Source: Spectribacter acetivorans (lineage in GTDB: Bacteria; Pseudomonadota; Gammaproteobacteria; Nevskiales; Salinisphaeraceae). From it: DNA of 64,000 bases. A program made the position numbers and the translations under genes. The DNA lies in assembly GCF_031846305.1 (NCBI RefSeq), contig NZ_JAVRHY010000004.1, positions 62,001 to 126,000 of the forward strand. The letters run 5' to 3'. Below, in pieces: positions 47,360 to 56,526 of the stretch (position 1 is its first letter; every line of letters begins with the position of its first letter). The notes under the pieces are model-generated. The model was given only the letters and a program-made list of their open reading frames with translations, did no database searches and was not told the origin of the DNA.

Positions 47360-48892
47360 ATGATCCTGGTCTGGTTGCTACTGATCCCCTTCATCGGCGG
47401 CACGTTGTGCTGGCTGCTGGAGCGCGCCCATGCGGGCTCCGACATGCCGCGCTGGATCGCCACGGCCACCATGCTGACGGTGCTGGGGCTGACCGTCTGG
47501 CTGTGGCTGACCGGCAACTATCATCTGGCCGGCGTGATCGGCGACCAGCCCGACTGGGGCACCGAATTCCGGTTGGACTGGATCGAGCGTTTCGGCATCA
47601 GCTTTCATCTGGCGGTGGACGGCCTGTCGCTGATCATGCTGATGCTGACCTGCTTTCTCGGCCTGCTGGCGGTGCTCTGCTCCTGGCAGGAGATCGACCG
47701 GCGCATCGGTTTCTTCCATCTCAACCTGCTCTGGATCATCGGCGGCGTGGTCGGGGTATTCCTGGCCATCGATCTTTTCCTGTTCTTCTTCTTCTGGGAA
47801 ATGATGCTGGTGCCGATGTACTTCCTGATCGCGTTGTGGGGCCACAGCGGCTCCCGAGGCGCCACCCGCATCACCGCCGCCACCAAGTTCTTCATCTACA
47901 CCCAGGCCAGCGGCCTGCTGATGCTGGTGTCGATTCTCGGGCTGGTGTTCGTCCACTACAACCACACCGGCGAATTCACCTTCGACTACAACGTGCTGCG
48001 CGATACGCCCGTCGGTGGCGTCCTGGGCTATGTACTGATGCTGGGCTTCTTCATCGCCTTCGCCGTGAAGCTGCCCACGGTGCCGCTGCACGGCTGGCTG
48101 CCCGACGCCCATGCCCAGGCCCCCACCGCCGGCAGCGTGGACCTGGCCGGCATCCTGCTGAAGACCGCGGCCTACGGCATGCTGCGCTTCGCCATTCCGC
48201 TGTTCCCCGATGCCTCGACCCATTTTGCGCCGGTGGCCATGGCGCTGGGCCTGGTGGGCATCTACTACGGCGCGGTGCTGGCGATGGCCCAGCACGACGT
48301 CAAGCGGCTGATTGCCTGCAGCAGCATCTCCCACATGGGCTTCGTGCTGATCGGCATCTATGCCGGCACCCTGCTGGCCCTGCAGGGGGTGATTATCCAG
48401 ATGGTGGCGCATGCCTTTTCCGCGGCCGGGCTGTTCATTCTCAGCGGCCAGATCTACGAGCGCATTCACACCCGCGACATGCGCCGCATGGGCGGGCTGT
48501 TCCCGCGCCTGGGCTCGCTGCCCGGCTTCGCGCTGGTCTTCGTGCTGGCCTCCCTGGGCTTGCCGGGCACCGCCAATTTCATCGGCGAGTTCCTGATCCT
48601 GGTGGGCACCTTCGGCGTGGCCCCGGTGGTGGTGGTACTGGCCGGCGGCGGACTGGTGCTCGGCGCCGTCTATTCCCTGGTGCTCATGCATCGGGTGTAC
48701 TGGGGCCCGGCCCAGGGCCGGGCCGAACTGGCCGGCCTCAACGGCCGCGAGTACCTGACGCTGTTGATGCTGCTGGCGCTGATCATCGGTATCGGCATCT
48801 ACCCGCAGCCGGTTCTGGATGTGTCGCAGACGGCGATGACCGAAGTACAGCACTGGTTCACCGACGTCCGGCCGCGGCCGGGCACGCCCTGA
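47360..48892 (+). CDS. nuoM: NADH-quinone oxidoreductase subunit M
   Basis: 510 residues from the ATG at 47360; the TAAGGAG that overlaps the nuoL stop serves as ribosome site. Antiporter-like pump subunit with FFFWEMMLVPMYFLIALWG, FAVKLPTVPLHGWLPDAHAQAPTAGSVDLAGILLKTAAYG, DVKRLIACSSISHMGFVLIG and SLGLPGTANFIGEFLIL. Confidence 0.97.
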   Translation: MILVWLLLIPFIGGTLCWLLERAHAGSDMPRWIATATMLTVLGLTVWLWLTGNYHLAGVIGDQPDWGTEFRLDWIERFGISFHLAVDGLSLIMLMLTCFLGLLAVLCSWQEIDRRIGFFHLNLLWIIGGVVGVFLAIDLFLFFFFWEMMLVPMYFLIALWGHSGSRGATRITAATKFFIYTQASGLLMLVSILGLVFVHYNHTGEFTFDYNVLRDTPVGGVLGYVLMLGFFIAFAVKLPTVPLHGWLPDAHAQAPTAGSVDLAGILLKTAAYGMLRFAIPLFPDASTHFAPVAMALGLVGIYYGAVLAMAQHDVKRLIACSSISHMGFVLIGIYAGTLLALQGVIIQMVAHAFSAAGLFILSGQIYERIHTRDMRRMGGLFPRLGSLPGFALVFVLASLGLPGTANFIGEFLILVGTFGVAPVVVVLAGGGLVLGAVYSLVLMHRVYWGPAQGRAELAGLNGREYLTLLMLLALIIGIGIYPQPVLDVSQTAMTEVQHWFTDVRPRPGTP

Positions 48893-48902
48893 GGTCCCGC
48901 GC

Positions 48903-50357
48903 ATGACCCTCACCGGCACTGATCTATTCGCGCTGCTGCCCGTCCTGCTGGTGCTCGGCACCGCGCTGGCGGTGCTCGTCAGCGTGGCCGTAAGCCGGCA
49001 GCACTTCGTCAACGCCACCATTACGGTGGTGGGCCTCAACGCCGCGCTGGTGTCCCTGCTGCTGGTGGTGGGTGCCACCCCGGTGTCGGTCACAGATCTG
49101 GTCGTCATCGATGACTACACGGTTCTCTATACCGCCCTAATCCTGGTGGCGTCGCTGGCCTGCTCGACGCTGGCCCATGCGTATCTGGACGGTTACCCGG
49201 GGCGGCGGGAAGAGTTCTACATGCTGCTACTTACGGCGGTGGCCGGGGGCATCATCCTGGCGGCCAGTCAGCATCTGGCGGCGCTGTTCATCGGGCTGGA
49301 GCTACTGTCGGTGCCGCTCTACGGCATGGCCGCCTATACCTACCGCGACCACCGCTCGCTGGAGGCGGGACTTAAGTACATGGTGCTGTCGGCCGCGGCG
49401 TCGGCGTTCCTGCTGTTCGGCATGGCGCTGCTGTACGCGGCGACCGGCACGCTGCAGATCAGCGAGCTGGGGGCCGCCATCGACGATGGGGTGATCCACC
49501 GCAGCTGGCTGGTGATCGGCTCAGGCATGATGGTGATCGCCATCGCCTTCAAGCTGTCGCTGGTGCCATTCCATCTGTGGACGCCGGACGTGTACGAAGG
49601 CGCCCCGGCACCGGCCGCGGCCTTCCTGGCCACGGTCGGCAAGGTAGCCGTGTTCGCGGTGCTGGTGCGCCTGTTCCAGTCGGCGCCGGCTACCGCGGAT
49701 GCCGCCCTGCACCAGATGATTGCGGCGCTGGCGCTGATCTCGATGATCGCCGGCAATCTGCTGGCCCTGCGCCAGAACAATCTGAAGCGGCTACTGGGCT
49801 ATTCCTCCATCGCCCACATGGGCTACATCACGGTGGCTATCGTGGCAACCGGCAGCCTGGCGGTGGAAGCCGCCGGCATGTACCTGATCACTTATGTGCT
49901 GGCCACGCTCGGCGCCTTCGGCGTGCTCACGCTGGTATCCAGCCCCTATGACGGCACCGATGCCGGGGCCGTGCACAACTATCGCGGCCTGTTCTGGCGC
50001 CGGCCCTATCTGGCCGCGGTGATGACGGTGATGATGCTGTCACTGGCGGGCATCCCCTCGACCGCCGGCTTCATCGGCAAGTTCTACGTGATCGCTCTGG
50101 GCGTGCAGTCGGAACTGTGGTGGCTGGTGGGCGGCATCGTGCTGGGCAGTGCCATCGGCCTGTACTACTACCTGCGCGTGATGGTGGTGATGTACCTGTT
50201 CGAGCCCGGCGAACGACGCCGCGACGCCGCCCACGACTGGGGCCAGCGCTCCGGCGGCATCATGGTGCTGCTGATCGCCCTGGCGGTGATGGGTATCGGG
50301 CTGTTTCCACAGCCGCTTATTCTCCTGGTGGAGGCGGCGGGGCTGGGCAGCGGCTGA
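48903..50357 (+). CDS. nuoN: NADH-quinone oxidoreductase subunit N
   Basis: 484 residues, the last antiporter-like subunit. Motifs are FIGLELLSVPLYGMAAY, KLSLVPFHLWTPDVYEGAPAPAAAFLATVGKVAVF, NLKRLLGYSSIAHMGYI and SLAGIPSTAGFIGKFYV. It starts 10 bases after nuoM and ends the operon. No strong terminator follows. Confidence 0.97.
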   Translation: MTLTGTDLFALLPVLLVLGTALAVLVSVAVSRQHFVNATITVVGLNAALVSLLLVVGATPVSVTDLVVIDDYTVLYTALILVASLACSTLAHAYLDGYPGRREEFYMLLLTAVAGGIILAASQHLAALFIGLELLSVPLYGMAAYTYRDHRSLEAGLKYMVLSAAASAFLLFGMALLYAATGTLQISELGAAIDDGVIHRSWLVIGSGMMVIAIAFKLSLVPFHLWTPDVYEGAPAPAAAFLATVGKVAVFAVLVRLFQSAPATADAALHQMIAALALISMIAGNLLALRQNNLKRLLGYSSIAHMGYITVAIVATGSLAVEAAGMYLITYVLATLGAFGVLTLVSSPYDGTDAGAVHNYRGLFWRRPYLAAVMTVMMLSLAGIPSTAGFIGKFYVIALGVQSELWWLVGGIVLGSAIGLYYYLRVMVVMYLFEPGERRRDAAHDWGQRSGGIMVLLIALAVMGIGLFPQPLILLVEAAGLGSG

Positions 50358-50429
50358 AGGCTCGCGGATCACGGTGACCGGGTGGGCATCCCACTCAGTT
50401 CTCTTCACCTGAGGCCAGCAACATAGTCC

Positions 50430-50446
50430 TGCGGCAATTTGCCGCA
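50430..50446 (+). promoter_or_regulatory. 17-bp palindrome upstream of the TonB receptor gene
   Basis: TGCGGCAATTTGCCGCA is a perfect inverted repeat around a central T, 157 bases before the receptor ATG. It could be an operator. It is not a Fur box. The rest of the 246-base gap (50358-50603) shows no ORF or clear promoter. Confidence 0.4.
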
Positions 50447-50603
50447 TTCCGCCGCGCGCGCCGGCTGCCTAGACTCTCCCACGGACGAGGGGCAGCGCGG
50501 ACTCGCGTTGACGGTAACCTGGCACTGTTTCCCCGATCCCGTCTGGTCCTGATTTTCCGGATTCCGGCGCCGGTTGCCGCGAACGTCATTGGGGACACCG
50601 CGC

Positions 50604-52736
50604 ATGCATTATTGGTATGTTGTCGCGCCTGGCCGGACATGGCGGCTTCCGGTGATGGCCGCCCTGTGGTCGGCGACCGCCGGCATCGCCGCGGCTGCCG
50701 ACACCCCCCTCGCGCTCGACACCCTGCCGGTCATCGGTGACCGGCCGGAGGCCTTCGACAACCGAGGCATCAAGGCGGAGCAAGAGGAGGCCGCGCTGAC
50801 TCCCGGTGGCGTCACCGTGATCGAGGACGACATCCTCCACGAGCGGAACACCGCGACGCTTTCCGACATGCTGCGCTACGTGCCCGGCGTATGGAGCGCG
50901 AGCCACAGCGGCAGTGACAGCATCTTCATCTCCAGCCGCGGTTCCAACCTGGACGCCACCGATTTCGACCGCAACGGCGTCAAGCTCTTTCAGGATGGCC
51001 TGCCGGTGACCACCGCCGACGGCAACAACCACAACCGCATCGTCGACCCCCTGAGCGCCCGCTACGCCGTGTTCGCCCGCGGTGCCAATGCCGCCAAATA
51101 CGGTGCCAGCACGCTGGGCGGGGCGATCAACTTCGTCTCCCCCACCGCCCAGGACAGCCCGTCAGCGCAGTTCCTCCTCAACAGCGGCAGCCACGGTCAG
51201 CGACAGGGCCGGGCCACGGCCAGCCGGGTCTTCAACGACCGCTTCGATGGCCTGCTCACCCTGGAGGCCAAGACGCGGGATGGCTACCGCGACCATGACG
51301 AGATGCGCCGCCGGGGCGTCTACGGCAACGCGGGCTGGCGCATTACCGACGACATCGGTACCCGCGTGTACAGCCAGTACGTGAAGCGGGACCTGGAACT
51401 GCCGGGTCAGCTCACCCGCCAGCAGTTCGAAAGCGACCCCGATCAGGCCAGCGCCAGCGCCCGGGCGGGCAATTTCCAGGCCGATCTGGAGAGCTGGCGG
51501 CTGGCCGACAAGACCACCTGGCAGATCGACGCCAACCGCCGGCTGGATGTCGGTCTGTCCTACGAGGAACAGGCACTCTTCCATCCCATCGTCGACAAGG
51601 TGATCGTGCCCGGCGCGGGGGTGGTCTTCAACGGGCTGCTCATCGATACCGATCACCGGGATATCGGCGGCATGGCACGTTACCAGCACCGCATGGGCGA
51701 TCACGATCTGCTGTTCGGGCTGAACGTCGGCGTGGGCGACGTCGAAGGCGAGCAATACGGCAACGCCGGCGGCGCGCGCGACGGGCTTTCCACCCGGGTC
51801 GATCAGAACGCCCACAACACGGAACTGTTCGCCACCAACCGCTGGCGCCTCACGGACCGGTGGACGCTGATTCCCGCCCTGCAGATCGTCCACGGCAATC
51901 GCGAACTCGACAACACCAGCGTGGCCAGCGGCGCGGTGAACGACATCGAGGACGACTACACCGGCGTCAATCCGAGTCTTGGCATCATTCATCACCGGGG
52001 CGAGAGCTTCGATCTGTATGCCAGCGTCAGCCGGCTGTACGAGTCGCCGACCACCTTCGAGCTGGCCGACGACGTGGCGGGGGACGGTTCGGCGCTGGAC
52101 GCCATGCACGGCACGGTGGTGGAAATGGGCACCCGGGGCAGCCGCCCGATCGGCGCGCGGGGTTTCTGGCGCTGGGATCTGTCGGTCTACTACGCCTGGG
52201 TTCGCGACGAAATTCTTTCCGTGGACGATCCGGCCGCCCCCGGCACGAGTCTGTCCACCAACGTGGACCGCACCGTGCACGCGGGCGTCGAGGCGCTGGT
52301 CAGCGGCGGCCTGGCACTGGATCCGGGCGCTAGGCACCGGCTCGAACCACGACTGAGCCTCACCCTCAACGAATTCAACTTCGACGGCCACCCAACCTAC
52401 GGCGACAACAAGCTGCCGGCGGCCCCGGGATACGCGCTGCGCGGCGAGATGCTCTACCGGCACGCGCACGGCTTTTATACCGGCCCGACCGTCGATGTCG
52501 TGGACGAGCGCTTCGCCGATTTCGCCAACACCTATCGCGTGGACGACTACGAACTGCTGGGATGGCTCGGCGGCTGGTCCGGCGAGCGCGTCACGGTGTA
52601 CGCGGAACTGCGCAACCTGCTGGGCGAGGCCTATGTGTCCACCCACCGGGTGCGCGATGTCGCCGCCGCCACCGACGCGCTGCTCAACCCGGGCGAGCCG
52701 CGTTCGGTATACGTCGGCATGCGTTACCGGATGTAG
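50604..52736 (+). CDS. TonB-dependent outer-membrane receptor
   Basis: 710 residues from the ATG at 50604; a 10-residue extension is open upstream. A signal region (cleavage near AAA-ADT) precedes a TonB-box-like LDTLPVIGDR and the plug domain (TLSDMLRYVPGV, SIFISSRGSNLDATDFDRNGVKLFQDGLPVTTADGNNHNRIVDP, ARGANAAKYGASTLGGAINFVSP). A beta-barrel follows, ending in the aromatic-rich VYVGMRYRM. It imports a ligand using TonB/ExbB/ExbD energy. The plug subgroup is FecA-like but the substrate cannot be read. The PepSY protein follows 38 bases later. Confidence 0.9.
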   Translation: MHYWYVVAPGRTWRLPVMAALWSATAGIAAAADTPLALDTLPVIGDRPEAFDNRGIKAEQEEAALTPGGVTVIEDDILHERNTATLSDMLRYVPGVWSASHSGSDSIFISSRGSNLDATDFDRNGVKLFQDGLPVTTADGNNHNRIVDPLSARYAVFARGANAAKYGASTLGGAINFVSPTAQDSPSAQFLLNSGSHGQRQGRATASRVFNDRFDGLLTLEAKTRDGYRDHDEMRRRGVYGNAGWRITDDIGTRVYSQYVKRDLELPGQLTRQQFESDPDQASASARAGNFQADLESWRLADKTTWQIDANRRLDVGLSYEEQALFHPIVDKVIVPGAGVVFNGLLIDTDHRDIGGMARYQHRMGDHDLLFGLNVGVGDVEGEQYGNAGGARDGLSTRVDQNAHNTELFATNRWRLTDRWTLIPALQIVHGNRELDNTSVASGAVNDIEDDYTGVNPSLGIIHHRGESFDLYASVSRLYESPTTFELADDVAGDGSALDAMHGTVVEMGTRGSRPIGARGFWRWDLSVYYAWVRDEILSVDDPAAPGTSLSTNVDRTVHAGVEALVSGGLALDPGARHRLEPRLSLTLNEFNFDGHPTYGDNKLPAAPGYALRGEMLYRHAHGFYTGPTVDVVDERFADFANTYRVDDYELLGWLGGWSGERVTVYAELRNLLGEAYVSTHRVRDVAAATDALLNPGEPRSVYVGMRYRM

Positions 52737-52774
52737 GTGGCGGTATCGGGGCGTTGCGGAAACCGGGCCTGCCG

Positions 52775-54259
52775 ATGTGGCGAATCTGGCATCGCCGGCT
52801 GGGGCTGACAGCCTGTCTCGGGGCCCTGCTATGGGCCGCCAGCGGCATGCTGCATCCGGTGCTTGTCCGGGTGCAGCCCCCGGCGGCCAACTGGCAGGCA
52901 CCACCCCTTAACTGGCGCCATGCCGATGCCATGCTCAGCCCGGCCGCACTGGCGGATCGCCACGACATGGATACGGCCAGCCTGTTCCGGCTGGTCGCTC
53001 TGCCGCAGGGGGTGCATTTCCAGGTCCGGGGCAAACCCGGCTCGTCGTTGCGGTATTTCGACGTCCGCACCGGCATCGAATTACCGGACGGCGATCGCGT
53101 CTACGCCCGGTATCTGGCCCGACACTATGCGGGGGAGCCGCGGGCCCGTATCAACGCCGTCGAAGCCATCGAGCGCTTCGCCGGCGAATACGACACCGTC
53201 AACCGCCTGCTGCCAGTCTACCGCGTGCAGTTCGAGCGGCCGGACGGGTTGCGGGTCTACGTCGACACGACGACCTCGAGTCTCGGTACGCTGGTCGATG
53301 ACCGCAAGGCCGTGTTCGACTGGTTGTTCCGCAACCTGCACACATGGAGCTGGCTACGCGACCTGGAGCCCTTGCGGCTGTCGGTGGCGCTATTCTTCAT
53401 CGCGGCGGCGCTGGCCACGGCTGTCAGCGGTCTTCTGACATTTTTTGCCACGCATTCACCACGAGGCCTGGCGCTGCCGGCCTGGCACCGCTGGCTGGGC
53501 CTCGGCGCGGCGATCTTCCTGCTGGCGTTCGCCGCCAGTGGCGGGCTGCATCTGGTGAAGATGTCGCTGGACGATCTCGCGGCGCCGCCGCGGCTGGCGC
53601 CCACGCTGTCCCTGGCCGGCCTGACGCTGACGCCCGATCGGCTGATGCGGCCGGGAGACGCTGCCGTGCAAAGTCTGTCGCTGATCTCGGTCGACGGCAG
53701 GCGCTACTACCGCCTCGAAACGGGCGGCCATGCCGCGCGCGATCACGATGGTGGTCACGCCCATCACGGCAGCGCCGATAGCGCTGGTCCGAGCGTGAGG
53801 TTTCTCGACGCTGATAACGGTAATCCGGCCGTGCTCACCGAGACCGGTCATGCCCGGGACATCGCCGCCGCCCTGGCCAGCGTGCCGGCCGCCGACATCC
53901 GGGCGGCGTCGCAGGTCACCACGTTCAGCGGCGAATACGGCTTCGTGAACAAGTTTCTGCCCGTCATCCGACTGGATATCGCCGGCCCCGCGAACGAGGC
54001 CATCTATATTCATGCCGCCACCGGCACCTTGGCCGCCCGGATCAACAACAAGGACCGCTTCGAGGGCTACCTCTTCGCCTGGCTGCACAAGTGGCATTTC
54101 ATGGAACCGCTCGGCACCGGTGTTCGTGACATCCTCATGGCGCTGGCCGCCTTCCTGATCATCATCGTGGCGCTGCTGGGGCTGGCCCTGTTCCGGCGCC
54201 GATACCGCCGCCGGATGCCTCCGGGCTACTCCCCGGGTACCAGCAGTTCGCGCAATTGA
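52775..54259 (+). CDS. PepSY-associated TM protein (putative membrane reductase)
   Basis: 494 residues. An N-terminal helix (WHRRLGLTACLGALLWAASGMLHPV), a large periplasmic PepSY region, then HTWSWLRDLEPLRLSVALFFIAAALATAVSGLL and WHRWLGLGAAIFLLAFAASGGLHLV. A second PepSY region and HKWHFMEPLG precede a last helix. Paired histidines in several helices could bind haem, as in membrane reductases next to TonB receptors. An unusual His-rich insert (HAARDHDGGHAHHG, about 324-340) may bind metal. Likely reduces or releases the imported metal ligand. Its 3' end overlaps the convergent lipoprotein gene by 34 bases. Confidence 0.82.
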   Translation: MWRIWHRRLGLTACLGALLWAASGMLHPVLVRVQPPAANWQAPPLNWRHADAMLSPAALADRHDMDTASLFRLVALPQGVHFQVRGKPGSSLRYFDVRTGIELPDGDRVYARYLARHYAGEPRARINAVEAIERFAGEYDTVNRLLPVYRVQFERPDGLRVYVDTTTSSLGTLVDDRKAVFDWLFRNLHTWSWLRDLEPLRLSVALFFIAAALATAVSGLLTFFATHSPRGLALPAWHRWLGLGAAIFLLAFAASGGLHLVKMSLDDLAAPPRLAPTLSLAGLTLTPDRLMRPGDAAVQSLSLISVDGRRYYRLETGGHAARDHDGGHAHHGSADSAGPSVRFLDADNGNPAVLTETGHARDIAAALASVPAADIRAASQVTTFSGEYGFVNKFLPVIRLDIAGPANEAIYIHAATGTLAARINNKDRFEGYLFAWLHKWHFMEPLGTGVRDILMALAAFLIIIVALLGLALFRRRYRRRMPPGYSPGTSSSRN

Positions 54260-54885
54260 TCGCCCAGACCGCTGCAGGCTGCCGCCTCGGTGCGGGCCAG
54301 CAACGGCACCGGCACGATCACCGCCGGCATGTAGGACGTGCCGCTGGCGTCGACGCTCACCCGGCCCACTTCCGCGGCCCGGGTCACATCCCAGACCGAG
54401 GCCTCGAAGGCCGCGTTCTTCTCCCACCAGGCGAAGCCCAGGCAGCCGCCCCCGCCCGGCCCCACGGCACAGCCCATGCTGCCGCCGCTGTCGGTATCAC
54501 GGGTGGTGCCGTCGATCCACACCAGGTAGCGCACCGGGTTCTGCTGCAGGCGCTGCGCGATCAGCGGATCGTCGAGCAGGCGCCGCAGATCGTCCACGTT
54601 CTGCGGCGCGGTGCGCGGCTCGAACCAGGGAAACAGCCGATCGTTGAAAGTCTGTGCCGGCGTCACCGGCAGATCGGGCCCGTCCATGCGATCGGCGACG
54701 CACTGGGTGAAGCCCCCCTCGGTGCGGTACTCGCCCTGCTGGCTGCGCCCCAGCACCACCACCGACTCGTCGGTGGCAAGGGCCGCACCCGGGGGCGACT
54801 GCCGCAGCTGCTCGACCGAGGTGTTCACGCAGCCGGCCAGCCACAGGACGGTCGCCAGCGCCGTGCATGAGCCGCAGCGGTTCAT
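54226..54885 (-). CDS. Lipoprotein of unknown function (operon gene 10)
   Basis: 219 residues with a lipobox (VLWLAGC-VNTS). No family recognised. The mature part holds several cysteines (TQCVADRM, MGCAVGPGGGGCLGF, AACSGLG), a Gly-rich loop and beta-type segments (RYLVWIDGTTRDTD, FEASVWDVTRAAEVGRVSVDA). It is the last gene of the vWA/TolQ operon and overlaps the previous gene by 4 bases. Confidence 0.78.
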   Translation of the reverse strand: MNRCGSCTALATVLWLAGCVNTSVEQLRQSPPGAALATDESVVVLGRSQQGEYRTEGGFTQCVADRMDGPDLPVTPAQTFNDRLFPWFEPRTAPQNVDDLRRLLDDPLIAQRLQQNPVRYLVWIDGTTRDTDSGGSMGCAVGPGGGGCLGFAWWEKNAAFEASVWDVTRAAEVGRVSVDASGTSYMPAVIVPVPLLARTEAAACSGLGDQLRELLVPGE

Positions 54886-55475
54886 GGCAGCGCCTCCTCC
54901 GTGCGGCCGCCGGCAATCGACTGCCCGCGCAGCTTCAGGATCAGGGCCGTGGCGGCATCCCGGAGCGCCCGCTCCACCGCCTCGGCCACCGCCTCGTCAT
55001 CCCCGAGCAGACGATCGCGGCTGCGGCCATAGGCGCGAATCGGCCAGCGATCGACCTGCGCGCCCGCATCGTCGAGCAGCCGGACATCGAAATGCAGCCA
55101 GGCCTCGTGGAATTCGCCGTGGCTGTCGCCGGGGCCGCTGATCTGGGCATCCGCCCAGGTCGGCACCACGATCAGATCGACGCCGGACGCATCCGGCGTA
55201 TCCGTGACCCGCACGTCACGATAAAGCGCGTCCAGCGTTCGGCCAAAGGTGAATTCGGCCGGTTCGCCCAGGCCGATGTTCCAGTCGTCGTCGGTATAGC
55301 GGCGCTGGCGGAATTCGGGCGAAATCACCAGCGCGATACGGCGCGCCTGCTCGGCCACCACCGGATCCGGCAGTACCGCGTCCGGCGCCACGGGCGTGGT
55401 GCCGCAGCCGGCGGCCAGAAAACCCGCAACGCCGGCCACGACCAGCCGGCCGCGAGCGCGACGCCAGCGCGTCAT
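54882..55475 (-). CDS. Lipoprotein of unknown function (operon gene 9)
   Basis: 197 residues with a lipobox (GFLAAGC-GTTP). The mature domain (RRIALVISPEFRQRRY, EFTFGRTLDALYRDVRVTD, VDLIVVPTWADAQISG, AVAEAVERALRDAATALI) resembles envelope lipoproteins that combine a beta-sheet with a helical end. Followed by another lipoprotein with a 4-base overlap. Confidence 0.78.
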   Translation of the reverse strand: MTRWRRARGRLVVAGVAGFLAAGCGTTPVAPDAVLPDPVVAEQARRIALVISPEFRQRRYTDDDWNIGLGEPAEFTFGRTLDALYRDVRVTDTPDASGVDLIVVPTWADAQISGPGDSHGEFHEAWLHFDVRLLDDAGAQVDRWPIRAYGRSRDRLLGDDEAVAEAVERALRDAATALILKLRGQSIAGGRTEEALP

Positions 55476-55515
55476 GACCGCAGACCGGTGCGTGCCGGGC
55501 TGGCGTTGATGCCAT

Positions 55516-56526
55516 TCATCGGGTGTCCCGCAGTCCCACGAACGTGCCGCCGTTCTCCTCGGTCAATCTACGCATCAGTGTGGCAAAGCGGATGCCGGTG
55601 GAACCGGCCCGGCCCTGGCGATCGAACTGGGTGGGAAACCCCACTGCGTGGATGCGAACACGCGGCCGCCCCTGGGCATCGCGTGGATTCAGTCGCGCCA
55701 CGGTGTCCAGCACCGACTGCATGGAATTGCCGCTGAACTCGTCGCCGAACACGTAGATGCTGATGCGCTTGTCCGATGCCGAGAAGGCGCGGATCGCACG
55801 GGTAATGCCCTCCACCGGACTGCTGTTGGAAAAGGGCTGCCAGCCCGCCAGCGTGTCCACGATCACCTTGCGCCGACCGGGGGTGTCCGGAATCCATTGC
55901 CCGGCGTATTGGGAGAACATGTAGTCCCCCATGTCGTTCATCACCTGCAGCCCCTTGACCCGGGGATAGACGGCCAGCGTTTCCCGCAGCTTGGCCAGCA
56001 CCGCGGGCCAGGCAAAGCTCTGCATGCTGCCGGATGTGTCGATGATGAAGATGATGTATTCGCTGTCCACCGGGATGCCGGCCACCGCGTTGTCGGTCGA
56101 CCGGAGCCCCTGCGCGTACAGCCGCTGCATTTCCTCGGTCAGGGACTGCCGGGCCTCGGCCAGGCGCTGTTCGATTGCCGCCGAGGCGCGCGAGTCCAGC
56201 GCCTGTTCGGCTCGCTGCTGTTCGGCCTGCGCGGCCTGCGGCGCCAGCGCCGCCACCCGCTGCTCGGCCGATGCCAGCGACGACTGGGCCTCGGCCAGTT
56301 CCGATTCCAGCGACGACGCCTGCGCGGCCAGCGCCGGCAGTCGCTCGGACAGCTCGGCCGCCAGTGCCTCCAGCCCCTGGCCACGCTCCTTCTGGATGGT
56401 GGGTTCCGCGGTCTTGGTGATCACCAGCAGTAGCACGATCGCCCCGAACCCGCAGGAAATCGCATCCAGGAACGATAGCCCGAAGGCCTCGCCGTCGCGG
56501 CGGCGCCGGCGGCGGCTCACGGCCAT
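55516..56526 (-). CDS. Membrane-anchored vWA protein with ExbD-like helix (operon gene 8)
   Basis: 336 residues. A basic N-terminus precedes one membrane helix containing LSFLDAISCGFGAIVLLLVI (Asp21). A coiled coil follows (about 50-135), then a von Willebrand A domain with the MIDAS motif DTSGSMQ (Asp163 onward), later GITRAIRAF and a conserved YVFGDEFSG. FLDAI near the start of the helix parallels FIDVM in ExbD, whose Asp carries protons with ExbB. It overlaps the other vWA gene by 10 bases. Predicted periplasmic vWA domain tethered in the inner membrane. Confidence 0.85.
   Translation of the reverse strand: MAVSRRRRRRDGEAFGLSFLDAISCGFGAIVLLLVITKTAEPTIQKERGQGLEALAAELSERLPALAAQASSLESELAEAQSSLASAEQRVAALAPQAAQAEQQRAEQALDSRASAAIEQRLAEARQSLTEEMQRLYAQGLRSTDNAVAGIPVDSEYIIFIIDTSGSMQSFAWPAVLAKLRETLAVYPRVKGLQVMNDMGDYMFSQYAGQWIPDTPGRRKVIVDTLAGWQPFSNSSPVEGITRAIRAFSASDKRISIYVFGDEFSGNSMQSVLDTVARLNPRDAQGRPRVRIHAVGFPTQFDRQGRAGSTGIRFATLMRRLTEENGGTFVGLRDTR

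Noticed and set aside
50520..50535. TGGCAC before the TonB receptor as a sigma54 promoter.
   Set aside because: The -12 GC is missing (CC at the required distance).
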